NCBI GenBank assembly: GCA_965217095.1
Contig: OZ244235.1
Coordinates: 3,038,001-3,102,000, forward strand
Length of the DNA stretch: 64,000 bases
Source: CAYNZV01 sp965217095
Lineage (GTDB): Bacteria > Latescibacterota > UBA2968 > UBA8231
Reading direction: 5' to 3'
A program made the position numbers and the translations under genes. Each line of letters opens with the position of its first letter. The first letter of the stretch is position 1. The notes under the pieces were generated by a model. It made no database searches. It was not told the origin of the DNA and saw only the letters and a program-made list of their open reading frames with translations. This document shows positions 52,898 to 62,577 of this stretch, piece after piece.

Positions 52898-53914
52898 TCA
52901 GGCGGCACGGTAACCGTTGGGATTGTCGCGCTGCCAGCGCCACGCGTCGGCGCACATCTGGTTCAAGCTGTGGTCGGCGCGCCATCCCAGCTGCGTATTC
53001 GCCTTCGATACGTCGGCGTAGCTGACGGCCACATCCCCCGGACGGCGTTCTACGATCCGATGCGGAACGGAATGCCCTACCGCCTCCCCAAACGCGTTGA
53101 GCACTTCGAGAACACTGTGGCCGCGGCCGGTGCCCAGATTGAAGACCTCCAGACCAATGCCAGCACCTAAAGCTTCCAGGGCTTTGATATGGCCCCGTGC
53201 CAGATCGACCACGTGGATGAAGTCGCGAACACCCGTGCCATCCGGTGTCGGGTAATCTCCTCCGTAGACCGACAACTCGGACAGTCTGCCGACGGCAACT
53301 TGGGTCACATAGGGGAACAGGTTGTTGGGTATGCCGCGGGGATCCTCTCCGATGCGGCCGCTGGGGTGGGCACCCACCGGATTGAAATAGCGCAGCAAGG
53401 CGATGTTCCAGCTGGGCGCCACCACCTGGAGATCGCGCAGGATGTTCTCGATCACGAGTTTGGAGTGACCGTATGGATTGGCTGGGGACAAGGGGGAGTC
53501 TTCTGTGATGGGCACGGAAGGAGGGTCGCCGTAAACCGTGGCCGAGGAGCTGAAGACTAGGGTGTCGACCCCACACTCCAGCATCGTCTCACAGAGTACG
53601 AGCGTGGAGGTAATGTTGTTGTGGTAATAGCGCAACGGATCGGCGACCGACTCCGCGACCGCCTTGAGCCCGGCGAAATGAATGACGGCCTCAGGTTTGC
53701 AGTCGTCGAAAACGCGCTTGAGGGCTGCCCGATCGAGCAGGTCTACTTCACGGAAAACTGGGCTCTTACCGGTAATCTGCTGAACCCGTAAGAGCGATTC
53801 TTGGTCGCTGTTCACCAGGTTGTCGACGACGAAGACGTCGAAACCCGACTGTAGAAGCTCGACACATGTGTGGGAGCCGATATACCCGGCTCCACCAGTG
53901 ACCAGCACTCTCAA
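52898..53914 (-). CDS. galE: UDP-glucose 4-epimerase
   Basis: A 338-residue extended SDR. VLVTGGAGYIGSHT is the NAD-binding motif. FSSSATVYG and NPYGHSKLVIE carry the Ser, Tyr and Lys of the active site, and LRYFNPVGAHPSG and VRDFIHVVDLARGHIKAL are characteristic of GalE. It interconverts UDP-glucose and UDP-galactose. The start is TTG; GTG two codons on is an alternative. It is 30 bases downstream of the molybdenum hydroxylase gene. Confidence 0.95.
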   Translation of the reverse strand: MRVLVTGGAGYIGSHTCVELLQSGFDVFVVDNLVNSDQESLLRVQQITGKSPVFREVDLLDRAALKRVFDDCKPEAVIHFAGLKAVAESVADPLRYYHNNITSTLVLCETMLECGVDTLVFSSSATVYGDPPSVPITEDSPLSPANPYGHSKLVIENILRDLQVVAPSWNIALLRYFNPVGAHPSGRIGEDPRGIPNNLFPYVTQVAVGRLSELSVYGGDYPTPDGTGVRDFIHVVDLARGHIKALEALGAGIGLEVFNLGTGRGHSVLEVLNAFGEAVGHSVPHRIVERRPGDVAVSYADVSKANTQLGWRADHSLNQMCADAWRWQRDNPNGYRAA

Positions 53915-53944
53915 AACAGAACGTATTCTTCCGCCGGCCTCTGC

Positions 53945-56260
53945 CTAGCCGGCTGCTTCCCCGTACGCGTTTTGCTTCCCCTGTAAAGCGGAGTGAACCC
54001 GATCGGGATTCATGGGAAGCTCCTGCATGCGCTGGCCCGTCGCCTGATAGATGGCGTTGGCAACGGCGGCCATGGGAGGCACCAGCGGCACTTCACCGAC
54101 TCCGCGGATGCCGTGGGGGCTACCCGGATTGGGCACCTCAACCAGGACCGTTTCAATCAGCGGTAGATCGAGCGTCGTGGGCATGCGGTAGTCCAGGAAG
54201 GTGGGATTGGCCATCGCGCCATCTTCATTGTAGAAATACCCTTCGCTGAGCGCCCAACCGATCCCCTGCACCACACCACCTTGAATCTGGCCTTCGACGT
54301 AGCTGGGGTGAATCGCCTTGCCCACGTCCTGCACCGCCGTGTAACGCAGGATCGTCACCTTGCCAGTCTCCGTATCGACCTCGACGTCGACGATATGGGT
54401 AGCGAAGGCGTTGCCGGCTCCGGAAGCATTTATAGCCCCACAACCCTCGATGGGACCGCCGGTGGCGCCCTGTTCCGCAGCGACATCTTTGAAGGTGAGT
54501 TTCTTACTGGAGTCCGACTTGGAGACGAAGGTGCCGTCGGTAAATTCTACCTCGCCCTCATCCAATTCCATCTGTTTGGCGGCACGGATGCACATCCGTT
54601 CTTTGATGTCCTCGGCGGCGAGGAAACATGCGTACCCCGTTGCATAGCAGACCCGGCTGCCGCCCGTCCCATCGGTATAGGCGATGGAGTCGGTGTCGGC
54701 AACCATCGGGTTTACCTCCGCGGCGGTCAGACCGAGCGTCTCGGCGACGATCATCGCCATGGAGGCGCGACTGCCGCCAATATCGGGAGAGCCCTCAATA
54801 AGGTTGACCGTGCCGTTGGGATTGACGCTCAACGTCGCCGCCGATTGTCCACCGCCGTTGAACCAGAATCCGGACGCGACCCCACGCCCCCGGTTCGGAC
54901 CGCTGGGAACCGGACTCTTGTAGTGGTCGGAGTTCATAGCGGCTTGGGTGGTCTCGATGCAGCCGATGTCCGTATAGACGGTGCCGTCGGCACGGCGCGT
55001 GCCTTTGTGAGCGGCGTTCTTCTTCCTCATCTCCAGCGGATCTTTGCCCAGTTTCTCAGCCAGCTCGTCGATGACGGATTCGGAGGCATAAGCGGCGTTG
55101 GGCGCCCCGGGAGCGCGATAGGCCGCCGACCTGGGTTTGTTGTTGACCACGTCGTAAGCGTCGATGCGCACGTTGGCGATGTTGTACGGACCGAACATAC
55201 ACGAAGCGCCGGCACCGACAGCCGAACCCGGATAGGCCCCGGCTTCATACGCCAGGTACGCATCGGCGGCGACGATGGTACCGTCCTTCGTGCCCCCCAT
55301 CTTGACCTTGATATACGAGCCGGGCGCCGGTCCGCTGGCTTCAAACACTTCTGATCGCGACATCACCATCTTAACCGGGTGTCCCGTCTTGCGCGACATG
55401 ACCGCTGCCGCCGGCTCCATGTATATGGAGAACTTGCCGCCGAAACCGCCGCCGATTTCGCAGGGAATCACCTTCACCTTCGATACCGGGACCTGCAATA
55501 CCTCCGCGACCTGAGCGCGGATGTCGAAGGAACCCTGAGTGCTGACCCAAACGGTGACACTGCCATCGTCACGCCAGTGCACCGTGGTGTTGTGTGGTTC
55601 GATGTAGCCCTGGTGAATCGTTGCGGTGTGGAACTCGCGTTCGACGACAACATCCGCTTCGGCAAATCCCTTGTCGATGTCTCCCATCTCGCTGCGATTG
55701 TGAGAGGCGACATTGCTGTGTTTCCCGGTGTCCTCCCCCAACGATTTGGTGGTGCGGGTCTCGTCCAGCAGTGGGGCGTCGTCCTTCATCGCTTCCAGCA
55801 CGTCGACGACAGGGGGCAGCGGTTCGTACACGACTTCGATCAGGTCGAGCGCCTCCTCGGCGATATGCGGGTTGGTGGCAGCCACCGCTGCCACGGCATG
55901 GCCTTTGTAGAGCACCTTGTCGGAGGCCAGCGAATTCTTGGCGAGCTCGCGGATGTTGACGATCGACTCCCCAACCGTCGACAGCTTGTCCACCGTCTCC
56001 ACCAGGTCGTCCGCCGTGGCCACGGCGCGCACGCCTTCCAGCTCTAGCGCTTTTGAGGTATCGATGGAGACGATGCGGGCATGGGCGTGGGGGCTGCGCA
56101 GAACCTTCCCGAAAAGTAACCCGGGTATACGCACATCGGCGCCATAGATGGCTCTACCCGTAATCTTGTCGAGACCATCATGACGGACAGGACGGGTACC
56201 GATGACATTGTATTTGCCATCAGAAGTAAAATCTGGATAGGTGAGACGAGGACCGGCCAT
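53945..56260 (-). CDS. Molybdenum hydroxylase (xanthine dehydrogenase/aldehyde oxidoreductase family) large subunit
   Basis: A 771-residue molybdopterin-binding subunit. The start MAGPRLTYPDF is preferred over an ATG 16 codons upstream, giving the usual IGTRPVRHDGLDKITGRAIYGAD opening. Motifs for the Moco site include IHQGYIEPHNTTVHW, GGGFGGKFSIYMEPAAAV, AYRAPGAPNAAYASES and the catalytic Glu region GIRGVGEVPLVPP. These enzymes hydroxylate purines, aldehydes or aromatic carboxyl-CoA compounds and normally need 2Fe-2S and FAD subunits. Neither is encoded next to it here. It is flanked upstream by an aldo/keto reductase and downstream by GalE on the same strand. Confidence 0.92.
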   Translation of the reverse strand: MAGPRLTYPDFTSDGKYNVIGTRPVRHDGLDKITGRAIYGADVRIPGLLFGKVLRSPHAHARIVSIDTSKALELEGVRAVATADDLVETVDKLSTVGESIVNIRELAKNSLASDKVLYKGHAVAAVAATNPHIAEEALDLIEVVYEPLPPVVDVLEAMKDDAPLLDETRTTKSLGEDTGKHSNVASHNRSEMGDIDKGFAEADVVVEREFHTATIHQGYIEPHNTTVHWRDDGSVTVWVSTQGSFDIRAQVAEVLQVPVSKVKVIPCEIGGGFGGKFSIYMEPAAAVMSRKTGHPVKMVMSRSEVFEASGPAPGSYIKVKMGGTKDGTIVAADAYLAYEAGAYPGSAVGAGASCMFGPYNIANVRIDAYDVVNNKPRSAAYRAPGAPNAAYASESVIDELAEKLGKDPLEMRKKNAAHKGTRRADGTVYTDIGCIETTQAAMNSDHYKSPVPSGPNRGRGVASGFWFNGGGQSAATLSVNPNGTVNLIEGSPDIGGSRASMAMIVAETLGLTAAEVNPMVADTDSIAYTDGTGGSRVCYATGYACFLAAEDIKERMCIRAAKQMELDEGEVEFTDGTFVSKSDSSKKLTFKDVAAEQGATGGPIEGCGAINASGAGNAFATHIVDVEVDTETGKVTILRYTAVQDVGKAIHPSYVEGQIQGGVVQGIGWALSEGYFYNEDGAMANPTFLDYRMPTTLDLPLIETVLVEVPNPGSPHGIRGVGEVPLVPPMAAVANAIYQATGQRMQELPMNPDRVHSALQGKQNAYGEAAG

Positions 56261-56341
56261 AGTTTCTCTCTTGCTTGGGATGATCAATGTCGGCTGACGT
56301 CGAGGCACGACGCATCCGCAGGTGATCTACACAGTTTGGAT

Positions 56342-57223
56342 CTACACGGTTTCGCGCTGTTCGAAAATCGTGGCCATCTCCATGCGCAGCGACATTTCCG
56401 CCATCTCCGCATCGGGTGGACGGGGACCGGCTTGGCCCGCGGCATCGAGCACCAGCGGCAGAACATTCAGATCGGACACCGTATTGATGAACACGTCGCC
56501 CATGTTGAAGACGAAATCCACCGCCCGCTGAATATCCTCCGGCTCCTCCAGCGGCTCGTACCATGGGTCGCGGGTGCGCTCGCGCTCCCCCCACGGACGG
56601 CGGGCGATCGACTTGATGATCTGCACGGCTACCTGACGCTCGACGCATAGCTCGACCAACCGCTGCACATCATCATCATACTCGCTGTCTTGCGCCAGCA
56701 CATAATTGTAAGGGAACAGAACCGAGTCGAACGGAAATCGCTCGAGACTCTTTGTATGCATTTTGGGGGTTACGAGTCCATGTCCGGTCACGCCGATGAA
56801 ACGCACTCGGCCATTGTCGCGCGCCTGTACCAGGGCTTCCAGCGCGCCGCCGGGACCCATCGCCGTCTCCCAATCTTCTTCGCCGGTGAGGCCGTGCATC
56901 TGGATCAGGTCGATCTGCTCTGTCTGTAGTTGCTCAAAAGAAGTGGCGAGCTCCTTCTCCGCACCTTCCCGGGTGCGCTCGCCGGTCTTCGTGGCGAGGA
57001 AGAATTTGTCCCGGTGCTCCCCCATCCAGGTGCCGATGAGGGTCTCGGAATTCCCACCGCCGTAACCGCGCGCGGTGTCGATATGGTTGACCCCGTGCTC
57101 GAACAACATCGCCAGTGCACGCTCAGCCGCCTCTGGGCCTGAATCCTTCTTGAAAGCAGCGCCCCTAAAGAGGGTTCGGGTGCTCTCGTTGCCCGTCCTG
57201 CCAAATGGTAGTTTCGGTAACAT
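56342..57223 (-). CDS. Aldo/keto reductase
   Basis: A 293-residue AKR. The start MLPKLPFGRTGNESTR follows AGGGAG; an ATG ten codons upstream lacks it. The catalytic Asp/Tyr are in NHIDTARGYGGGNSE, the Lys is in LATKTGER, and the His is in IQMHGLTGEE. It lacks the C-terminal ferredoxin domain found in some relatives. NADPH-dependent reduction of a carbonyl is likely. It lies 81 bases upstream of the molybdenum hydroxylase and may share its transcript. Confidence 0.92.
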   Translation of the reverse strand: MLPKLPFGRTGNESTRTLFRGAAFKKDSGPEAAERALAMLFEHGVNHIDTARGYGGGNSETLIGTWMGEHRDKFFLATKTGERTREGAEKELATSFEQLQTEQIDLIQMHGLTGEEDWETAMGPGGALEALVQARDNGRVRFIGVTGHGLVTPKMHTKSLERFPFDSVLFPYNYVLAQDSEYDDDVQRLVELCVERQVAVQIIKSIARRPWGERERTRDPWYEPLEEPEDIQRAVDFVFNMGDVFINTVSDLNVLPLVLDAAGQAGPRPPDAEMAEMSLRMEMATIFEQRETV

Positions 57224-57332
57224 GGCTGCATCTCCCTGCCTGGTCGGCAACATTCGAGCTCACTGCTGTACTGACGTAGAATATAGAAAGGAGGCGTAGG
57301 CGGAGCGAATCGGGTGCGCGGCCATGACGCAA

Positions 57333-57367
57333 AACGGGTGCCCTCACCTGAAGTGAAGGCACCCGTT
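57333..57367 (-). terminator. Rho-independent-type terminator hairpin of the peroxiredoxin gene
   Basis: A perfect 10-base-pair stem (AACGGGTGCC with GGCACCCGTT) extends by four more pairs after a mismatch, with the loop CTGAA. It lies about 35 bases beyond the peroxiredoxin stop. On the minus strand it is followed by TTTT. Confidence 0.7.
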
Positions 57368-57401
57368 GAATTCGCTTTCCGCCGAATGATGATGCTGTCG
57401 G

Positions 57402-58061
57402 TTATTTCGGCTGTGGCACGATGCGGATGTACGGCAGCGGCGTCTTCCAGCCATCCGGATAGGTCTTCTTGGCATCCTCGTCCGAGACCGCCGGAACGAT
57501 GATCACATCGTCACCCTGCTGCCAGTTGACCGGCGTGGCCACCTTCTTTTCCGCGGTGAGCTGGCAGGAATCCAGCAGGCGCAGGATCTCCGCGAAGTTG
57601 CGGCCGGTGCTCATCGGATAGGTCAACGACGCTTTGATCTTCTTGTCGGGACCAATGAGGAAAACCGAACGAGCCGTGGCGTTGTCCATCGGCGTGCGGC
57701 CTTGGGAGCTGTCGCCAGCATCGGCGGGAAGCATATCAAAGGCTTTGACTACCTTCAGCTCGGGATCGCCGACCAGCGGGTAATTGACCGCATGACCCTG
57801 GGAAGATTCGATATCCTTCGACCATTTCTGATGGTCGCTGACGCCATCGACGCTTATGCCCAGAACCTTGCAATTGCGTTTGGCGAACTCGGGTTTCAAC
57901 CCGGCCATGGCGCCTAGCTCAGTGGTGCAGACGGGCGTGAAATCCTTCGGGTGCGAAAATAGAATCGCCCAGCCGTCGCCGATCCAGTCGTGAAAGGTGA
58001 TCGTACCTTCAGTAGTCTCGGCGGTGAAGTTGGGGGCTTCGTCGTTGATTCTCAGTGCCAT
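57402..58061 (-). CDS. 1-Cys peroxiredoxin (Prx6 type)
   Basis: A 219-residue peroxiredoxin. The peroxidatic Cys is in HPKDFTPVCTTELGAM at about residue 45. There is no C-terminal resolving Cys in the usual 2-Cys position, so it is of the Prx6 class. GRNFAEILRLLDSCQL and the long C-terminal domain (WQQGDDVIIVPAVSDEDA) are typical. It reduces peroxides in the cytoplasm. AAGGAG precedes the ATG, and a strong hairpin follows the gene. The roughly 290-base gap upstream has no recognisable gene. Confidence 0.95.
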   Translation of the reverse strand: MALRINDEAPNFTAETTEGTITFHDWIGDGWAILFSHPKDFTPVCTTELGAMAGLKPEFAKRNCKVLGISVDGVSDHQKWSKDIESSQGHAVNYPLVGDPELKVVKAFDMLPADAGDSSQGRTPMDNATARSVFLIGPDKKIKASLTYPMSTGRNFAEILRLLDSCQLTAEKKVATPVNWQQGDDVIIVPAVSDEDAKKTYPDGWKTPLPYIRIVPQPK

Positions 58062-58352
58062 GGGGATCTCCTTGGGGTAGGAAAAGATTCAGATAAAAGG
58101 AAGTGAGGGGGCACCCCTCACCTGTCAATTCTCTTTGATAATATGATGAACGAGGGGAATCCGAACAAGCAAGTCCATCAAAACGCAGTAGAATTGCGAA
58201 CCCCGCGACATTGATAGATAAGTTCCCGTTACGCAGCTCACTGCTCCAGGTTACTCGAGATATCGACTTCACCATCGAAACCAGCGACGACCAATCGTCG
58301 ACAAACCGGTGATGCTCGTCAGTCTCGATGGCCCGGTCAGGGTTTGGTGTTG

Positions 58353-60380
58353 CTAATTCGATTCGTCGAACGAGAGGTGTTCGACTTCGATAGTGTATTG
58401 GATCACCTTCAGCTCGTGGTCCGGGTTATCGGACGCGGTCACCTCGACTGGCCTTCCCCGGGCGTGGATGCTACCCACAACTGTGGATTTGTCCCGGGCC
58501 AGCAGGCGCAGCGACAACGACCTGTCGAGCGCGTCTCCTCCGCCTCCGGTTTTGAGAGCCTTGTCGGCCCACTCCTGTAGTTTTATAGCACCAGGGCCGA
58601 CCTGCACGTCGAAAGTCCAGTCGTCCAATCGATCAAACGACCAGGCGTACTCCATGTCTGGCTCATCTCCCCTGGTTGCTTCCTCGACTACCCAAAACAC
58701 CGCTCCGGGCGCTACGCGCACGACGCCTGGGACCTCTTGATATATGCCTACCACCTCCAGCTTGAAATACTTTGAGAAGATCAATTGGTCTGATTGTGTT
58801 TGTGCAGCCTCCGCACTGGCCACAAGAGCTTCGAAAAATGAGTTCAACAGGTCCATCGCCTCGGGCGCAAAATACTCCTTGGGGTTTGGCTCGGCGCTGG
58901 ATACCTCCAACCGACCCGGCTTCAGGGTCAATTCGTGCTTCAGAATCTCGCCAGCATCGGCCGCCACCCTAGGCGGCACGTAGGCAACGGGAACGCAATT
59001 CGAATAGAGGTAGGTCTTCACGACGGACTCGTCTTTGGCCAGTTCGGTGATTGCAACATCAACGGGGCCTCCGGACTCCTCGATCCATTCCATCACCAGA
59101 TGCTGAATCACGTGACTGTCCGAAGTAAAAAAAGACTCCAACGTCAGGTTGGTGATGTAGTTGTGACCCATGGTGGACTCGTTGTGCTGGCTGCTGCCTG
59201 AGCTGGCTTCAGCTGTCTCAGCATGCAGATCTCCTCCTGAGACGCTTACAATGGGGATGAATTGACCGTTGATTTCTACCTTGAACGCCTTCCCGACAAC
59301 CTCCTGGTCCACATCACCACCGCCGAAGAAAGAGCCGCCGCCGCCATCAGACGAGTGATCGCGATCATCCACAGCGACATCGTCAGAATCCCCTTCATCC
59401 TGCGGCGGCTCCCCTTCAACCTCAATCTCCAGGTCCAGCTCGTAGACCTCACCGTCGCCGTCGATCAGTTCGACGCGATACAGACCGGGAGAAGCTCCGT
59501 CATCGGCCCTCGCCCAGGCACCGCGCCTGTCTGCAGCTGCTCTTGGTGACATCCCGACGGCCATTCCTTCAGTATTGTCACCAGCCTCATCGTCTAGCAG
59601 GCGAATCTCCTCGAAAAGACCGAGACCGGGACCTCTCAATTCGAAATCCACCTGCTGGCTATCGAGCGCAAGTTCGATTCGTTCCGGTCGTACATCCGGA
59701 GCTGCAAGCTCGAAGACGAGCAATGTCAACCCTAGTTGGGTCCGCCCGCTTTGCCCGTAGACGAGTTCAACCGAGTATTCGCCCGGCTCGGCATCGTTGG
59801 TGCGGATGGAGGCGTTTCGGCGCTGACCCCTTGCCCGACCCATACGAATGACGATGCCATCCGTGTCTCCGTCGGCGTCGGCCACAACTCGAATCGCCGT
59901 GAACGACCCCACATCCGGGCCCTGCATGGAGAAGGACTCGCGCCCTCCGTCGATCGGAATGTTGATGTGCGGCCTGTTGACCTCGGGCACGGATGGAGCT
60001 TCGAAACCTTCGACAATCACTGCGAGATCGAGGGTGACGACCTCACCTTGCATATCCACAAGCTCCACAGAATACGAGCCGGGTGTCGCACCAGTGGTGC
60101 GAATCGATGCATTGCGGCGTTCACCCCGGGCCCTTCCCATGGCAATCCTGATACCATCGGTATCATCATCTGTGTCAGAAACGATGCGGATCGTCGTGAA
60201 CAATCGGAGATCGGTGCCAAACATGGAGAAGGACACCTTGGCGCCCGAGGCGGCGACGGTGAGCTCCACTGGTTCGACCTCTGGTGTTTCTACGGCGGTG
60301 ACCGTACCGGCCCCACCGAGAGCCATGAAAATCGCAACTGCGAGACAAGGCAAAATCCTGCTGTACCCGGACCGTTCCAT
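58353..60380 (-). CDS. Secreted multi-domain protein: three Ig-like repeats and two phage-tail-tube (gp19)-like domains
   Basis: A 675-residue protein with a signal peptide (ILPCLAVAIFMALGGAG); GGGAGG precedes the ATG. Residues about 35-330 are three repeats of about 90 residues (strands like ELTVAASGAKVSFSMFGTDL, SFTAIRVVADADGDTDG, GATPGSYSVELVDMQGEV). A Gly/Ser/Asp-rich linker follows. Residues about 360-490 read FKVEINGQFIPIVSVSGG ... LTLESFFTSDSHVIQHL ... LYSNCVPVAYVPP ... ILKHELTLKPGRLEV. A second such unit spans about 530-670 (FKLEVVGIYQEVPG ... TVVGSIHARGRPVEVTA ... VIQYTIEVEHL). This strand order resembles tail-tube/gp19-like proteins of phage and contractile injection systems. A role in a surface filament or sheath is speculative. 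Confidence 0.6.
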   Translation of the reverse strand: MERSGYSRILPCLAVAIFMALGGAGTVTAVETPEVEPVELTVAASGAKVSFSMFGTDLRLFTTIRIVSDTDDDTDGIRIAMGRARGERRNASIRTTGATPGSYSVELVDMQGEVVTLDLAVIVEGFEAPSVPEVNRPHINIPIDGGRESFSMQGPDVGSFTAIRVVADADGDTDGIVIRMGRARGQRRNASIRTNDAEPGEYSVELVYGQSGRTQLGLTLLVFELAAPDVRPERIELALDSQQVDFELRGPGLGLFEEIRLLDDEAGDNTEGMAVGMSPRAAADRRGAWARADDGASPGLYRVELIDGDGEVYELDLEIEVEGEPPQDEGDSDDVAVDDRDHSSDGGGGSFFGGGDVDQEVVGKAFKVEINGQFIPIVSVSGGDLHAETAEASSGSSQHNESTMGHNYITNLTLESFFTSDSHVIQHLVMEWIEESGGPVDVAITELAKDESVVKTYLYSNCVPVAYVPPRVAADAGEILKHELTLKPGRLEVSSAEPNPKEYFAPEAMDLLNSFFEALVASAEAAQTQSDQLIFSKYFKLEVVGIYQEVPGVVRVAPGAVFWVVEEATRGDEPDMEYAWSFDRLDDWTFDVQVGPGAIKLQEWADKALKTGGGGDALDRSLSLRLLARDKSTVVGSIHARGRPVEVTASDNPDHELKVIQYTIEVEHLSFDESN

Positions 60381-60573
60381 ATCTTCCTCCCTAGAATGGA
60401 ATGTGCTCCCCTTACGAAAATAGGAGCGCGTGATGGCTCAATATAGCAATGTGAGGGAAAATACGGAGTGATCGCGCTCACAAGCGGGGCCGGGACGCTA
60501 CCGATGGTGCGTCAGCAGGAAGCTCGAGCGAGGGTTTGCGCTGAAGAAACTACCAAGACAGGTTTGAAGCAAC

Positions 60574-60942
60574 TCAATCCTCCTGGATAACCAGGTCGGC
60601 AAAGAGGAAGAAATCCTGGTGGTTGACGCGGCCATCGCCATCCAGATCGAAACGCGGCTCGGCCGGCGGCACACGGCGACCAAACTGATCCGCAAACAGC
60701 AGGAAATCGTCGGCGTCGACACTGCCATCGGCGTTGAAATCAGCGGGGTTAATGAATGTCACATCCGCGGCCGTTATGTTTGCCGAGGCGTAGACAATAT
60801 TGCGATCGAGCCCGATCCAGTCGTCACGATGCCACGTCACCCGGCTCACGGACAGCTCGGTCCGACCCGAGAATCCGTCGTCCACCTGGAATGAGAGGGT
60901 CCCCAGAACCCCGTTCCCCTTTGCCAGACTCTCACCACCTAG
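60574..60942 (-). pseudogene. C-terminal part (end of cohesin, dockerin) of a large surface protein, cut off by the IS1380-type element
   Basis: In frame from the target site the strand reads GGESLAKGNGVLGTLSFQVDD and VSRVTWHRDDWIGLD, the second half of a cohesin-like fold. ITAADVTFINPADFNADGSV and FDLDGDGRVNHQDFFLFADL follow: two EF-hand-like calcium loops of a dockerin. It ends at QED. Removing the IS and one CTAG restores an uninterrupted frame with the upstream part at 62578-64000 (GGDALGGESL). Confidence 0.7.
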
Positions 60943-62577
60943 CCTGAATAATTCATGAATCCGCACCAAGCGAACGAATTCGGTGCGCTGGTCAATGGCT
61001 GGACGTTTTGGTAGCGGGTTGATCGAGTGCTGTCGGTCGTCGAGGTGTTGTCTGGGAGATCTGAGCCTCTTTTGGATGTCATTGGGACAGTCGGGTCCCT
61101 TGGTGGATCGTGTGCGTGGATGTAGTGGGACATCGCAAAGCATCATGAGGTGTCGAGGTTGAGGACGACGGTGCGCATCAGATCCTTGAGCGGGTATGAC
61201 GTCGGAAAGTGAAAACGGACCTTGGTGGCTTGCTCCCGCACGCGGGCGCCGATTTTGAGCACCCGGAGTTGGATCGTGTTAAAGTTGGACGTCGTCCATT
61301 GGGTGCCGCGCATGCCAATCTGTTGGATCGTGTGCAGCAGCACGTAGGCCGCGCTGTGCAGGAAGAGGCGAAATTGGTTGGCCGAGAAGCGGTGGCAGGA
61401 GGTGCGGTCGGACTGCAGGTAGGTCTTGTGATTCTTGATGAAGCCTTCCGACCGCCCACGAGCGCAGTAGATCTCCTCATACAGAAACTCGGGAGTGCGG
61501 TTGCGGATATTGGTCACCACGAAGCGCGGGTTGGCTTTGCCTTGTGTGATCTCGGCCTTGTAGATAATCTGGCGCGGTCGGGGCCAGCTCTTGGCCTGAT
61601 ACTCGAAGCGGTCAAAAAGCCGCACCGGTTCATCGCTCTGCTCGGCCAGCGCCGCCACCAGCTCCATCAGCGGTTCGCCGAGTGCCTTGAGCTTGTTGTT
61701 GATCGCCTGTCCCAGAATGAAATCAATACCGTATCCGTCGCACAGGTCGTGCACCTCAGGGGTGCTGAAGTGTGAGTCGCCTCGTAAGGTGATCTTCGTC
61801 TTCGGCCACACCATGATCAAATGATCCAACACGCGTTTGAGGATGGCTACCGCCTCTCGGCCTCGCATTCTACGACCGGGTCGCAGCAGCGTCGTGATCA
61901 ATTTGCCCGACTCCCCTTCGTAGAGATGGACCGGAAGGTAGCAATACTCGTCATAGTAGGCATGGAACAACGTGAGTTGCTGGGCGCCGTGTGCCGGATC
62001 GTCCGTGTCGTCGATGTCGATGGTGAGCTTCTTGGGCGGCTGGTCGTAAGACTCGATGAATATTTCCAGCAAAGCGAGCCCGATGCGATACAGATCCGAG
62101 CGGCTGACACTGTTTTCCAAACGAGACATGGTTGGTTGACTGGCCAAATCGTCTCCCGTCAGAGGCAGACGGTCGCACGCGGTTTTCAGACCCGGATCGC
62201 AACGCAGGTCGTCACTGTCATTGGCGTCCACGTAGCCACAGGCGATCTGGAATACGCGCTGCCGGATGAGGTCAGTATACGTATGGTCGATATAGCTTTG
62301 ATGTCGACGATCCGACATCGCCGCCACGATTCGGTCGACGATCCCGGTGCGGGCTTCCGCTGGTCGCAGAAGCAGGGCGCCCCCATCACTGGTGGTCATG
62401 CCACCGTCAAAATCAGCTTCGATCTTTTTGCCCGAGATGTTTGCAAACGATAGCGCGATCTGCGAAGTTTCCATCTGCGGTGGCCCTCTTGATTGGTTGT
62501 TGTTTGTGGGTAACCCTAACGTAGGGCAAAACAACCAGTTGTACAGAGGCTCACCGCATTTTTATGAATAATTCAGG
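60943..62577 (-). mobile_element. IS1380-family insertion sequence
   Basis: The element is 1635 bases long with inverted ends CCTGAATAATTCAT (60943-60956) and its complement (62564-62577). It is flanked by the duplicated target CTAG (60939-60942 and 62578-62581). It carries one transposase gene on the same strand as the gene it interrupts. Short CC-starting inverted repeats and a 4-5 base target duplication are usual for IS1380. Confidence 0.85.
61143..62474 (-). CDS. IS1380-family transposase
   Basis: A 443-residue transposase from METSQIALSFANISGKKIEAD, with GAGGG before the ATG; a 20-codon upstream extension is less likely. MTTSDGGALLLRPAE, then LTIDIDDTDDPAHGAQQ with the first catalytic Asp, KITLRGDSHFSTPEV with the second, and the GRSEGFIKNHK catalytic Glu region are as in IS1380 transposases. 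The frame is intact. Confidence 0.92.
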   Translation of the reverse strand: METSQIALSFANISGKKIEADFDGGMTTSDGGALLLRPAEARTGIVDRIVAAMSDRRHQSYIDHTYTDLIRQRVFQIACGYVDANDSDDLRCDPGLKTACDRLPLTGDDLASQPTMSRLENSVSRSDLYRIGLALLEIFIESYDQPPKKLTIDIDDTDDPAHGAQQLTLFHAYYDEYCYLPVHLYEGESGKLITTLLRPGRRMRGREAVAILKRVLDHLIMVWPKTKITLRGDSHFSTPEVHDLCDGYGIDFILGQAINNKLKALGEPLMELVAALAEQSDEPVRLFDRFEYQAKSWPRPRQIIYKAEITQGKANPRFVVTNIRNRTPEFLYEEIYCARGRSEGFIKNHKTYLQSDRTSCHRFSANQFRLFLHSAAYVLLHTIQQIGMRGTQWTTSNFNTIQLRVLKIGARVREQATKVRFHFPTSYPLKDLMRTVVLNLDTS

